A DNA stretch of 64,000 nucleotides from Nematostella vectensis (GCF_932526225.1 NC_064042.1:12225040-12289039); one strand, 5' to 3'. Positions 25,201-39,000 are shown, counted from the stretch's first letter. Notes: a model not told the origin generated them from the letters alone. A program made the numbers and translations.

Positions 25201-26240
25201 TTGGGGGATTGCTTAAAAACTCGATTCGGAGATAGTTCCATCCCTCTCCCATCCTGTACCGGTGTCAGTGATTACGTACTGGTTCAAATCCGGCAGAAAA
25301 TCGCGCTGAAGCTGAGGTAGTCAGAATAAAGTTGCCAGCCTTGTCTCATTAACATACTTAGTATCGACTCAAAATCCGAGACAAAGTTATATCGCTCTAA
25401 ACTCGTAAAATTGAGCTTCTTGGGAAGAAAAAACACCACAGACGGATCCATTTACATCCCAACTAAGTTTATTTCATGAATTAGAGCATGAAGATATAAC
25501 TCATAGATGTTTATTTGCGTGAATTCGTATGTCCTTAGAAATCCTTCACTGACGAGGGTGGGAAGCCTGTGGTAAAACAAATGGAATTGGGCTAGGATTT
25601 CATGCCAGTGTGAATTAAAGCCACATTGTCACCAGTTTACTTCCGGTCGATTACGTAACAATATCCGATTATTTTTAACAGAAAACGCAAAAAAATATTT
25701 CAAAATATCGAAAGCAGTATGTTTATTGGAAGCTTCCTTGAGGATGTGGTTGATAATTTAGAGAGGATGACATGTTTAATATCTCGGATTTTAATAGATT
25801 CTTTTGTCGTTTGACGGTTGAGGTTTCCGTCGGACCTCCGGAAGTAAACTGGTGACAATGAATTCAACGGCAATGGAGTTGTCCTTTAAAAATGTGTGTG
25901 AGAGAGGGGAAGTAAAAAAACTCGAATGATTCGGGGAGAGCTTCGCGATCATTACTATAATATAAATTGCTGGTATTTGGATGGTTACTGTACCTACCAA
26001 ATCTCCATATTTCTTTAACTGCTGGGCCTTGTGAAGTGTCGTCTGAATTCTCTCGTTTTGAACTAGACCCACCAGTAGCTGCTTTATTAAGTTGGTGCGT
26101 CTCTGAACGAAGGGATTTTCCACTTTCTTCGTAGGAATTTGTCGATGCGTTGCTAGGCGTATAAATATTACATTATTTCCACAATTTAGAGAGTTTTTAA
26201 GGGACTGACTGAGGATCTTTTGCAGCAAGGAGGCAGCCAT
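16221..26240 (-). CDS. MRPL17: Mitochondrial ribosomal protein L17 (bL17m)
   Basis: Exon 1 (26240-25998) starts MAASLLQKIL, gives a basic mitochondrial-type leader and then RTNLIKQLLVGLVQNERIQT and KAQQLKKYGDL, the bL17 N-terminal signature (R..L...L..L..HERI.T...RA...). The last exon (16475-16221) reads DQDVLDKLYGPLKERYQDK, GNFVRIIKIP and YPKMAYVELVDN, then TAA, matching the bL17 C-terminal part (KLF..L.PRY.D...G..R.L...R..D...MA..E). Both facing junctions are phase 0. About 25 residues (the AE.LI......AD.WL part) are missing between them, so one short exon must lie in the 9.5-kb gap; I did not find it. The product is a large-subunit protein of the mitochondrial ribosome. The intron holds the 92-bp array and several elements. 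The gene is divergent from LCLAT1, with start codons 819 bp apart. Confidence 0.85.
16766..20447. repeat. 92-bp satellite-like array, about 40 copies
   Basis: The unit runs tgatcctttaatgatatttt ... cagtaattgggttgcattc (92 bp). The first copy is the most diverged. Recurring unit variants (tataatgatatttgacc, caatcaagtg, caatacagtg, gcatactg) recur in the same order. The array is AT-rich and sits in the MRPL17 intron, about 290 bp upstream of the last exon's acceptor. Confidence 0.95.
21107..21393 (-). CDS. Unidentified coding exon(s) inside the MRPL17 intron
   Basis: A minus-strand exon 21393-21204 has a good acceptor (aacgcag|C) and donor (GGG|gtaaga). It encodes KPPPDLDMIEDGFILSESEA, then REKMITKKIVNRRSKKVVVL and SKEEYVSRCREEASNMVMG: charged, hydrophilic and protein-like. 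A possible last exon at 21156-21107 would read EDWATFLAQMREHDSF then TGA, after a 47-bp intron. That requires phase 1, whereas the donor gives phase 0; one more G in the G5 run before the donor would fix it. I do not recognise the family. It is not part of bL17, so it may be a nested gene or an unrelated gene on the same strand. No 5' exon was found. Confidence 0.4.
21690..22785. repeat. Cluster of GTTACAGACGTTACA motifs in direct and inverted orientation
   Basis: Direct copies occur at about 21692, 21871, 22054 and 22075, spaced about 180 bp for the first three. Inverted copies (tgtaacgtctgtaac) occur at about 22729 (partial), 22747 and 22769. A degenerate copy lies at 24131. The arrangement resembles the subterminal repeats of a DNA transposon about 1.1 kb long; no transposase is visible. 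Confidence 0.5.
23700..23795 (+). repeat. tRNA-derived SINE head or tRNA pseudogene
   Basis: An A-box-like TGGTATAGTGG (about 23712) and a B-box-like GGTTTGATCCC (about 23756) have tRNA spacing, followed by a T-run that would end Pol III transcription. The acceptor and anticodon stems do not pair well, so it is not a functional tRNA. Confidence 0.5.
25037..25528. mobile_element. Inverted-repeat element, 47-bp TIRs
   Basis: 25037-25083 (acgaattcacgcaaataaac ... catgctcta) is repeated inverted, almost perfectly, at 25482-25528. The 400-bp interior has no ORF. This is a MITE-like foldback element; target duplication is unclear. Confidence 0.6.
25624..25860. mobile_element. Short inverted-repeat element, 23-bp TIRs
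   Basis: cattgtcaccagtttacttc-cgg at 25624-25646 is matched inverted at 25838-25860. The 237-bp element abuts the intron side of MRPL17 exon 1 and lies 100 bp from the previous element. Confidence 0.55.
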
Positions 26241-27058
26241 CTTGAATTGTGAGCTGCATTCGCCCCAGCTTCTTTCTGTATTTGAAAAAACAGGTATCCC
26301 AAGTTTTAGTGAACATTATCGTTTTCCGAGTATTCCCCGAGTTAAAAAGCGTTTAATCTTCCATTTATATCAGAAAAAAAAATCCGTAAAATCGTGGAAG
26401 AATAGTTAAAGCCTCCCATGTTTAATCTTCATTTCCTTTCCCTTATTAATTTTAGAATTGCCCGCACTGGAATATTTATATTATACAGCTATCATTGCAG
26501 TCCTAGATAATTTATTACTCGCTCCACCCTTAAAAATCAAGGAATAATTGTTTAAAAATCACTCGACTATTACCAACTCACGATTATAGCTTGAAAATTG
26601 AAGATTATGAATAAATTATTATGTTTTTTTCCTTGTGGTTGTTTAGAATAATCGTATGAATAATTACTGTACCCAACTTCTTGAATAAGAAAACATATAA
26701 GCAAAAGGGCATCGCTTGGAATAATGGAGTAACATCTGTGTTTAGCTATAGTAGAACAGCAAATATTTTCTATAAACCTATAAATCAGAAGTGTTAGCAT
26801 TTTTCTGGAGAATTCTTCGGGGATTGCGTGACTGTGGTCAAATTTGGAACGCACCCATCCACCGAGAGTAGAGCGCTAGCGCTAGGTCGACGAGCATCGT
26901 ACGACGGCCTGCTCATTTTGGTTGACCGATTCAAAGTCCACACTCGTATTTTGCAATACCAAGCCGCTAGCCTCCTAGAGAAACTCATTTTGTGGTAATT
27001 TTGTTTCAGTTCTTGCCCAAGACCTGTTTTTAACCTACGCGTTCACAGTAGGCAAGTC
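26241..27058. promoter_or_regulatory. Probable bidirectional promoter region, MRPL17 / LCLAT1
   Basis: This is the 818-bp gap between two divergent start codons (MRPL17 at 26240, minus; LCLAT1 at 27059, plus). There is no convincing TATA element. The part near 26850-26990 is GC-richer than its surroundings. The promoter role is inferred from gene orientation only. Confidence 0.35.
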
Positions 27059-30000
27059 ATGCTGCGAAATCCTATCGGCGGGTTTCTTTACCTGGCGATT
27101 TTGTATTTTAGTTCGTTTTTTGGAGTTATATTCATTCTTGGACCTTCGCTGCCACTATTGTTGCTGAACCCTAGATGGTTCAGGTGGTTTAACGATAAGG
27201 CAATTTCTATGTGGCTGGTTTTAGCGCCGGTGAGTAGAACTTTATTTCCTTCTTTATTGTAAGAAATGGCAGCCATTTTGCTTGTCAAAAAAAATTGAGC
27301 GATGTCCTCTATTTCAGTGATGGAAAATTGTTTATTTTTATCTCTAAAAGATAATTCATTGTTTGTATGTCTTGGATACTAAACATACTTTTATTTTTGT
27401 TTCGGTGTCGTCATGGGGTGATATTTAAGGCCATGTTAGGTAAGTTTAAACCCCTTTTCTACTTCGCATTTATTTGCATTATGCATTTTCCAAACCACAT
27501 TACAATAAGGCGTGTGTTCTCTCTTGAGCAATACAATTCTATAATACTAAAGTTATCCTCACTATAATTTAAGTTTGAAAGGTGATTTGGGGGAATTACT
27601 TGTCTATTGTTCGCTTTGAACTTGTGGCATGACTGTTTTGCAACCATAACACTTAGCACAGAACAGGTAAAAATAACCAGATAACAATACGACTGAATCT
27701 AGCATGTCTTAACACAATTCCAAGCACTTCTTTGAATTTTATGCAATTTTCTTTTTATACAATTTACAAACGTCTACTTACTAAAGTACCCATCTCGAAG
27801 CAAAAATGCTAATATATAGTGTACCTACGGGTAAATCTAACAACCTTAACAATTAATACTTTCTCCGAATAGCAACTATATCAGGTTATTTTAAGCATTA
27901 CAAAAATATTTTATATTTACATTTCAGAAACAATGCATTTTTTGCTAAGAATGTACAAATATAAATTTCAAGTGACATGATTTTAGACAAGACTTTTAAG
28001 TACATATGGTACAAGATAAATTATGTTACTAGTATTCACATATGAGTAAACAGATACACCTATTTCACAAAAGGTTGTCAGTGCATATGGCAAATAGCTT
28101 ATAGGTACTCATTATTTGTCGTAAAATTAAAGGTGTTGAATAAAGTCAAGCAATGTCAGAGCCAAGCATTTGGTAACCTTCAATGGATAATTGTTTTTAT
28201 TTATCCATATTCTTCGAGACGCATGGTTACTTTCTGTTTTAGAACTGCCAATCGCCATTTGCACTGACAACCTTTATTGAAATAGGTGTATGTTATTTGG
28301 TATATTTCATGTCCTTGTTTACACCAGAAAGTGAATGAAAACAATATGCATGTTTTGTAAACATATTATTTTTTAATGCACATGTTTTCTTGCAAATATT
28401 TTTGAAAGCTAATAAAAATCATTTAGGTTGTCTATCTTATTCGTTTTTTTCATCTGTAATATGCAAAAGATAGAAGATACTCCTCAGTTCTCTCTTTGCC
28501 TATTAGCTATTTACAGTCAGTGAGAAATTGTTGATTAATTAGGTTTATTTCCATGTGATTGTTGCAATTATATGGAACAACATGGCAGAAAAACCTTTCT
28601 CACAACCTTTCTTACAATGGCCAGTAGTTTTTTGCATTCTGAGAATGACTTTTCTATTCACTTTTCATACCTTTAGGCGGAAGTGCATATCTCCAAGGTT
28701 TTGGCTTATTCTGTGAATTTTTCCCTGACAATCTTTGTACTACTTATAAATGCAGTGATATAATCTAATTACACTTTACAAAAACTTGCATCAAAATAAA
28801 AAAGGTTGCATTTGATATCTTGTTTGCAGTTGTGCCGAGTGCACACTAGTGACATACGACATAGGTGCACACACTCTTATGCCTGTATGTTAGTGCACAC
28901 TAGTGACATAAGACATAGGTGCACACACTCTTATGCTTGTATGTTAGTGCACACTAGTATAAGACATAGGTGCACACACTCTTATGCTTGTATGTTAGTG
29001 CACACTAGTGACATAAGACATAGGTGCACACACTCTTATGCTTGTATGTTAGTGCACACTAGTATAAGACATAGGTGCACACACTCTTATGCTTGTATGT
29101 TAGTGCACACTAGTGACATAAGACATAGGTGCACACACTCTTATGCTAGTATGTTAGTGCACACTAGTATAAGACATAGGTGCACACACTCTTATGCTTG
29201 TATGTTAGTGCACACTAGTATAAGACATAGGTGCACACACTCTTATGCTTGTATGTTAGTGCACACTAGTGACATAAGACATAGGTGCACACACTCTTAT
29301 GCTTGTATGTTAGTGCACACTAGTATAAGACATAGGTGCACACACTCTTATGCTTGTATGTTAGTGCACACTAGTGACATAAGACATAGGTGCACACACT
29401 CTTATGCTTGTATGTTAGTGCACACTAGTGACATAAGACATAGGTGCACACACTCTTATGCTTGTATGTTAGTGCACACTAGTGACATAAGACATAGGTG
29501 CACACACTCTTATGCTTGTATGTTAGTGCACACTAGTGACATACGACATAGGTGCACACACTCTTATGCTTGTATGTTAGTGCACACTAGTGACATAAGA
29601 CATAGGTGCACACACTCTTATGCTTGTATGTTAGTGCACACTAGTGACATAAGACATAGGTGCACACACTCTTATGCTTGTATGTTAGTGCACACTAGTG
29701 ACATAAGACATAGGTGCACACACTCTTATGCTTGTATGTTAGTGCACACTAGTATAAGACATAGGTGCACACACTCTTATGCTTGTATGTTAGTGCACAC
29801 TAGTATAAGACATAGGTGCACACACTCTTATGCTTGTATGTTAGTGCACACTAGTATAAGACATAGGTGCACACACTCTTATGCTTGTATGTTAGTGCAC
29901 ACTAGTATAAGACATAGGTGCACACACTCTTATGCTTGTATGTTAGTGCACACTAGTGACATAAGACATAGGTGCACACACTCTCATGCTTGTATGTTAG

Positions 30001-33000
30001 TGCACACTAGTGACATAAGACATAGGTGCACACACTCTTATGCTTGTATGTTAGTGCACACTAGTGACATAAGACATAGGTGCACACACTCTTATGCTTG
30101 TATGTTAGTGCACACTAGTGACATACGACATAGGTGCACACACTCTTATGCTTGTATGTTAGTGCACACTAGTGACATAAGACATAGGTGCACACACTCT
30201 TATGCTTGTATGTTAGTGCACACTAGTATAAGACATAGCTGCACACACTCTCATGCTTGTATGTTAGTGCACACTAGTGACATACGACATAGGTGCACAC
30301 ACTCTTATGCTTGTATGTTAGTGCACACTAGTGACATAAGACATAGGTGCACACACTCTTATGCTTGTATGTTAGTGCACACTAGTGACATAAGACATAG
30401 GTGCACACACTCTTATGCTTGTATGTTAGTGCACACTAGTATAAGACATAGGTGCACACACTCTTATGCTTGTATGTTAGTGCACACTAGTATAAGACAT
30501 AGGTGCACACACTCTTATGCTTGTATGTTAGTGCACACTAGTATAAGACATAGGTGCACACACTCTTATGCTTGTATGTTAGTGCACACTAGTATAAGAC
30601 ATAGGTGCACACACTCTTATGCTTGTATGTTAGTGCACACTAGTGACATAAGACATAGGTGCACACACTCTTATGCTTGTATGTTAGTGCACACTAGTGA
30701 CATAAGACATAGGTGCACACACTCTTATGCTTGTATGTTAGTGCACACTAGTGACATACGACATAGGTGCACACACTCTTATGCTTGTATGTTAGTGCAC
30801 ACTAGTGACATAAGACATAGGTGCACACACTCTTATGCTTGTATGTTAGTGCACACTAGTGACATAAGACATAGGTGCACACACTCTTATGCTTGTATGT
30901 TAGTGCACACTAGTATAAGACATAGGTGCACACACTCTTATGCTTGTATGTTAGTGCACACTAGTATAAGACATAGGTGCACACACTCTTATGCTTGTAT
31001 GTTAGTGCACACTAGTATAAGACATAGGTGCACACACTCTTATGCTTGTATGTTAGTGCACACTAGTGACATAAGACATAGGTGCACACACTCTTATGCT
31101 TGTATGTTAGTGCACACTAGTGACATAAGACATAGGTGCACACACTCTTATGCTTGTATGTTAGTGCACACTAGTGACATACGACATAGGTGCACACACT
31201 CTTATGCTTGTATGTTAGTGCACACTAGTGACATAAGACATAGGTGCACACACTCTTATGCTTGTATGTTAGTGCACACTAGTGACATAAGACATAGGTG
31301 CACACACTCTTATGCTTGTATGTTAGTGCACACTAGTATAAGACATAGGTGCACACACTCTTATGCTTGTATGTTAGTGCACACTAGTGACATAAGACAT
31401 AGGTGCACACACTCTTATGCTTGTATGTTAGTGCACACTAGTATAAGACATAGGTGCACACACTCTTATGCTTGTATGTTAGTTCACACTAGTATAAGAC
31501 ATAGGTGCACACACTCTTATGCTTGTATGTTAGTGCACACTAGTATAAGACATAGGTGCACACACTCTTATGCTTGTATGTTAGTGCACACTAGTATAAG
31601 ACATAGGTGCACACACTCTTTTGCTTGTATGTTAGTGCACACTAGTGACATAAGACATAGGTGCACACACTCTTATGCTTGTATGTTAGTGCACACTAGT
31701 GACATAAGACATAGGTGCACACACTCTTATGCTTGTATGTTAGTGCACACTAGTATAAGACATAGGTGCACACACTCTTATGCTTGTATGTTAGTGCACA
31801 CTAGTATAAGACATAGGTGCACACACTCTTATGCTTGTATGTTAGTGCACACTAGTGACATAAGACATAGGTGCACACACTCTTATGCTTGTATGTTAGT
31901 GCACACTAGTATAAGACATAGGTGCACACACTCTTATGCTTGTATGTTAGTGCACACTAGTGACATAAGACATAGGTGCACACACTCTTATGCTTGTATG
32001 TTAGTGCACACTAGTGACATAAGACATAGGTGCACACACTCTTATGCTTGTATGTTAGTGCACACTAGTATAAGACATAGGTGCACACACTCTTATGCTT
32101 GTATGTTAGTGCACACTAGTATAAGACATAGGTGCACACACTCTTATGCTTGTATGTTAGTGCACACTAGTGACATAAGACATAGGTGCACACACTCTTA
32201 TGCTTGTATGTTAGTGCACACTAGTATAAGACATAGGTGCACACACTCTTATGCTTGTATGTTAGTGCACACTAGTGACATAAGACATAGGTGCACACAC
32301 TCTTATGCTTGTATGTTAGTGCACACTAGTGACATAAGACATAGGTGCACACACTCTTATGCTTGTATGTTAGTGCACACTAGTGACATAAGACATAGGT
32401 GCACACACTCTTATGCTTGTATGTTAGTGCACACTAGTGACATAAGACATAGGTGCACACACTCTTATGCTTGTATGTTAGTGCACACTAGTGACATAAG
32501 ACATAGGTGCACACACTCTTATGCTTGTATGTTAGTGCACACTAGTGACATAAGACATAGGTGCACACACTCTCATGCTTGTATGTTAGTGCACACTAGT
32601 GACATAAGACATAGGTGCACACACTCTTATGCTTGTATGTTAGTGCACACTAGTATAAGACATAGGTGCACACACTCTTATGCTTGTATGTTAGTGCACA
32701 CTAGTATAAGACATAGGTGCACACACTCTTATGCTTGTATGTTAGTGCACACTAGTATAAGACATAGGTGCACACACTCTTATGCTAGTATGTTAGTGCA
32801 CACTACATAAGACATAGGTGCACACACTCTTATGCTTGTATGTTAGTGCACACTAGTATAAGACATAGGTGCACACACTCTTATGCTTGTATGTTAGTGC
32901 ACACTAGTGACATAAGACATAGGTGCACACACTCTTATGCTTGTATGTTAGTGCACACTAGTGACATAAGACATAGGTGCACACACTCTTATGCTTGTAT

Positions 33001-36000
33001 GTTAGTGCACACTACATAAGACATAGGTGCACACACTCTTATGCTTGTATGTTAGTTCACACTAGTATAAGACATAGGTGCACACACTCTTATGCTTGTA
33101 TGTTAGTTCACACTAGTATAAGACATAGGTGCACACACTCTTATGCTTGTATGTTAGTTCACACTAGTATAAGACATAGGTGCACACACTCTTATGCTTG
33201 TATGTTAGTGCACACTAGTATAAGACATAGGTGCACACACTCTTATGCTTGTATGTTAGTGCACACTAGTGACATAAGACATAGGTGCACACACTCTTAT
33301 GCTTGTATGTTAGTGCACACTAGTATAAGACATAGGTGCACACACTCTTATGCTTGTATGTTAGTGCACACTAGTATAAGACATAGGTGCACACACTCTT
33401 ATGCTTGTATGTTAGTTCACACTAGTATAAGACATAGGTGCACACACTCTTATGCTTGTATGTTAGTGCACACTAGTGACATAAGACATAGGTGCACACA
33501 CTCTTATGCTTGTATGTTAGTGCACACTAGTATAAGACATAGGTGCACACACTCTTATGCCTGTATGTTAGTGCACACTAGTGACATAAGACATAGGTGC
33601 ACACACTCTTATGCTTGTATGTTAGTGCACACTAGTGACATAAGACATTTGTGCACACACTCTTATGCTTGTATGTTAGTGCACACTAGTGACATAAGAC
33701 ATAGGTGCACACACTCTTATGCTTGTATGTTAGTGCACACTAGTGACATAAGACATAGGTGCACACACTCTTATGCTTGTATGTTAGTGCACTAGTGACA
33801 TAAGACATTTGTGCACACACTCTTATGCTTGTATGTTAGTGCACACTAGTGACATAAGACATAGGTGCACACACTCTTATGCTTGTATGTTAGTGCACAC
33901 TAGTGACATAAGACATAGGTGCACACACTCTTATGCTTGTATGTTAGTGCACACTAGTGACATAAGACATAGGTGCACACACTCTCATGCTTGTATGTTA
34001 GTGCACACTAGTGACATAAGACATTTGTGCACACACTCTTATGCTTGTATGTTAGTGCACACTAGTGACATAAGACATAGGTGCACACACTCTTATGCTT
34101 GTATGTTAGTGCACACTAGTATAAGACATAGGTGCACACACTCTTATGCTTGTATGTTAGTGCACACTAGTATAAGACATAGGTGCACACACTCTTATGC
34201 TTGTATGTTAGTGCACACTAGTGACATAAGACATAGGTGCACACACTCTTATGCTTGTATGTTAGTGCACACTAGTATAAGACATAGGTGCACACAATCT
34301 TATGCTTGTATGTTAGTGCACACTAGTATAAGACATAGGTGCACACACTCTTATGCTTGTATGTTAGTGCGCACTAGTGACATAAGACATAGGTGCACAC
34401 ACTCTTATGCTAGTATGTTAAGGCCAAATAATGGCAAGGACATGATGGCATAAAGAACAAAAACATGTCGTTAGGCTTATGTTTTTATGTGGAACCCTTC
34501 ACATTTTAACAAGAGTGTGCGCATCTATGTCATTATGTTGTTAAGTATGTTATTAAGTAAGTCACTGCCTTATAAATAGGGCAAAGTATATTTTATTAGG
34601 GTGGGGTATTGTCTATTCATATAGGATATTGCTTAAGTTGTAGTTACTATTTTGCACTCCAATCTCAACACCAATAATGTATGTGAGTTACAGCTTCATT
34701 TATCAGCCTAAATTTTTACAAACTGGCTTTTCAGAGCTTATTCATGGGGTTAAAGTGACTATCACAGGTGACAAACCCCCAACGGGTGATACCTCACTTA
34801 TCATCATGAACCATCGCTGTCACTTTGATTGGATGTTCTATTGGAGTGTACTTGTTCGCTATGGAAACCTGCAGTACTTGAGGATCATAATGAAGGATGT
34901 TCTGAGAAGAATTCCTGGGATCGGTAAGCACATGATAATGACCTAAGTTTTCCAATTTTGTACCTGTATCCAAAATGTGCATCAAAGTGTGTAGCTGCTA
35001 TAAGTATAGGTAATAATATGGGCTGAGTAAAATTTGGGATTAATTTCACTAGTGTTTTCTATGTTTTTCTTAATTGCCGAATTTGGAAGTAATAAAAAAC
35101 AAGTGAGTCTCAAATTTTACAAAAAACCCATGCTAGTACATGTTTATGGTAAAAAATGGCAAAGTTCAGTGCGCACATGAATACAGTAGCAAAGTTTGCC
35201 CACAATTAAAAAAAATTCCCTTGCTTTCTGCTTTTAGCCAATGATCATTGAGCAACTTTGCCCTATTTATTGTAAGCTTTTGAAGGGCTATCAATGGCAG
35301 ATGGCAATACAAAAGTTTCCACTGTGATCATTGCAAAGTTTAGAAATGGTACTATGTGAATGCACTCAAGTGCCCATATTATCATAATGACACCAGACTT
35401 TATTTTTCAATACAAAAAGTTCCAATAATTACAAAGTAATGTTGGAAAAGCCACTCGATAAATGTATGCTGTGCTTCAAAAGTGACAAAGTTATAGTTTA
35501 TATAGGACCCCTGCAGCCAATTTGATTTGCGTCCAACATTGTAAGAACTCTCAATTATTTAAAAAAAATTTCAACTGTTGACAGCAGCCTTTCATTGATA
35601 CACATTTAGGATAGGCCTGTAGTATTGTAAGTCAAAGTCCAATTATACTAGTAGGTATACTGTACCTACCAAATAGGTACCACCAAATGGGGGTTTACAG
35701 GAAACAGCGTTAGATAACTTGCTATTTGTTGGCTAAACATACGGGTGCTTCTAGAAGAGCTAAGTATAATGGACTTGGACAATCCAGCATGTGCCAATTC
35801 GGTAGCAAGGCAACATACAGCCTGTGTAGCATTTTTTTGGGGCTCCAGTCAAAAGAGGGCCCCTCATGCTCACTCTCTGTTGAAGGGCAAAAATGCAGGC
35901 TGTACTGTGCAGCTAACATTAGACTAAAGTCACAACATTGGTTGCACACGTTCACATAGTTGAAATTAAAAGCTTTGAGCAGTGATATAAAGCACACTTT

Positions 36001-39000
36001 ATCCACTCACATCCATGGTGGGGCATGTCTATTCTATTATTGATGTCATTGGTGGTAATCTCTTCCATCCAGGGTGGGGCATGTCCATTCTATTATCGAT
36101 GTCTTTGGTGGTAATCTCTTCCATTCAGGGTGGGGTATGTCCATTCTTTTATTGATGTCATTGGTGGTAATCTCTTCCATCCAGGGTGGGGCATGTCCAT
36201 TCTATTATTGATGTCTTTGGTGGTAATCTCTTCCATCCAGGGTGGGGCATGTCTATTCTATTATTGATGCCTTTCGTGGTAATCTATTCCATCTAGGGTG
36301 GGGCATGTCCATTCTATTATTGATGTCATTGGTGGTAATCTCTTCCATCCAGGGTGGGGCATGTCCATTCTTTTATTGATGTCTTTGGTAATAATCTCTT
36401 CCATCCAGGGTGGGGCATGTCCATTCTCTTATTGATGTCTTTGGTGGTAATCTCTTCCATCCAGGGTGGGGCATGTCCATTCTATTATTGATGTCTTTGG
36501 TGGTAATCTCTTCCATCCAGGGTGGGGCATGTCCATTCTTTTATTGATGTCTTTGGTGGTAATCTTTTCCATCCAGGGTGGGGCATGTCCACTCTATTAT
36601 TGATGTCATTGGTGGTAATCTCTTCCATCCAGGGTGGGGCATGTCCATTCTATTATTGGTCTTTGGTGGTAATCTCTTCCATCCAGGGTGGGGCATGTCC
36701 ATTCTTTTATTGATGTCTTTGGTGGTAATCTCTTACATCCAGGGTGGGGCATGTCCATTCTTTTATTGATGTCTTTGGTGGTAATCTCTTCCATCCAGGG
36801 TGGGGCATGTCCACTCTATTATTGATGTCTTTGGTGGTAATCTCTTCCATCCATGGTGGGGCATGTCCATTCTATTATTGATGTCATTCGTGGTAATCTC
36901 TTCCATCCATGGTGGGGCATGTCCATTCTATTATTGATGTCATTGGTGGTAATCTTTTCCATCCATGGTGGGGCATGTCCATTCTATTATTGATGTCATT
37001 GGTGGTAATCTCTTCCATCCAGGGTGGGGCATGTCTATTCTATTATTGATGTCTTTGGTGGTAATCTCTTCCATCCATGGTGGGGCATGTCTATTCTATT
37101 ATTGATGTCATTGGTGGTAATCTCTTCCATCCATGGTGGGGCATGTCTATTCTATTATTGATGTCATTGGTGGTAATCTCTTCCATCCAGGATGGGGCAT
37201 GTCCATTCTATTATTGATGTCATTGGTGGTAATCTTTTCCATCCATGGTGGGGCATGTCTATTCTATTATTGATGTCATTGGTGGTAATCTCTTCCATCC
37301 AGGGTGGGGCATGTCCATTCTATTATTGATGTCATTGGTGGTAATCTCTTCCATTCAGGATGGGGCTTGCCCATTCTTTTATTGATGTCATTGGTGGTAA
37401 TCTCTTCCATCCAGGGTGGGGCATGTCCATTCTATTATTGATGTCTTTGGTGGTAATCTCTTCCATCCATGGTGGGGCATGTCTATTCTATTATTGATGT
37501 AATTGGTGGTAATCTCTTCCATCCAGGGTGGGGCATGTCCATTCTATTATTGATGTCATTGGTGGTAATCTCTCCATTCAGTGTGGGGCATGTCTATTCT
37601 ATTATTGATGTCATTGGTGGTAATCTCTCCATTCAGTGTGGGGCATGTCTATTCTATTATTGATGTCATTGGTGGTAATCTCTTCCATCCATGGTGGGGC
37701 ATGTCCATTCTATTATTGATGTCTTTGGTGATAATCTCTTCCATCCATGGTGGGGCATGTCTATTCTATTATTGATGTAATTGGTGGTAATCTCTTCCAT
37801 CCATGGTGGGGCATGTCTATTCTATTATTGATGTCATTGGTGGTAATCTCTCCATTCAGTGTGGGGCATGTCTATTCTATTATTGATGTCATTGGTGGTA
37901 ATCTCTTCCATCCAGGGTGGGGCATGTCCATTCTATTATTGATGTCATTGGTGATAATCTCTTCCATCCAGGGTGGGGCATGTCCATTCTTTTATTGATG
38001 TCATTGGTGGTAATCTCTTCCATCCAGGGTGGGGCATGTCTATTCTATTATTGATGTCATTGGTGGTAATCTCTTCCATCCAGGATGGGGCATGTCTATT
38101 CTATTATTGATGTCATTGGTGGTAATCTCTTCCATCCAGTGTGGGGCATGTCTATTCTATTATTGATGTCTTGGTGGAGCATGCCCATTTTATTTATTGA
38201 TGTGTTTGCTAACAATCTCTTTCATCCAGGGTGGGGAATGCAGCAAGCAATGTACATCTTCCTTCGGCGTCGGTGGGAGCAAGACGAGGGGTACCTCAAC
38301 ACCATCTTAGACTACTTCAAGGACCTGAACTACCCGCTCCAGCTAATGATCTTCCCGGAAGGCACCAACCTAGAGGACCGCAGTCGCGTGCATAGCGACA
38401 GCTTCGCGCGGAAAAACAACCTTCCAATCTACGAATACGTGTTGCATCCCCGTGTGCGAGGCTTTGTGCACTGCGTGGAAAAGCTTCGCCACGGTCCACG
38501 CAGAATGGATGCGATCCATGACGTCACAATCGCGTACGATCGCAACTACTGTTTCACGGAGAAGGACATCATTTTAGGCGACTTCCCGCGCGAGATTCAC
38601 TTTCACATTAAACGTTACCCAATCTCGGAAATTCCAACCGATGTTGAAGAACTCGAAGTTTGGTGCCAGAAGCGCTGGCTTGAGAAAGAGGACAGGCTAA
38701 AATTATTTTACTCAAAAGAAACTAAATGTTTCTGCCCAGAAGACGAGAAAATAACACAAGATGCGAGCGATAAGCAGGAGGCGACGGTTCGCAAGCAGAT
38801 GGTCGGTTCTATCGTGTTTTTCGTCGGGGTGATCGTGGTTTCGGTTTTGCTACTTTATCGCTATTCGTACGCCCGCTGGTTCTTTATTGGACTTATTGCT
38901 GTTTATTTATTGCAAGCGTTTGTGGGATTTGGAATGGACAAAGTTCAGCTGGTGCTGCATAATCAGTTGTCAAAACATGCGACTAAGACGATGCGCTACT

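Noticed and set aside
28806-32810. 1,334-codon open frame as a genuine gene
   Set aside because: It is wholly made of minisatellite units whose lengths are multiples of three and lies in an LCLAT1 intron; no splice, start or family evidence.
36522-37998. Short ORFs reading GHVHSIIDVIGGNLFHPGW
   Set aside because: Translations of the 56-bp array on alternate frames.
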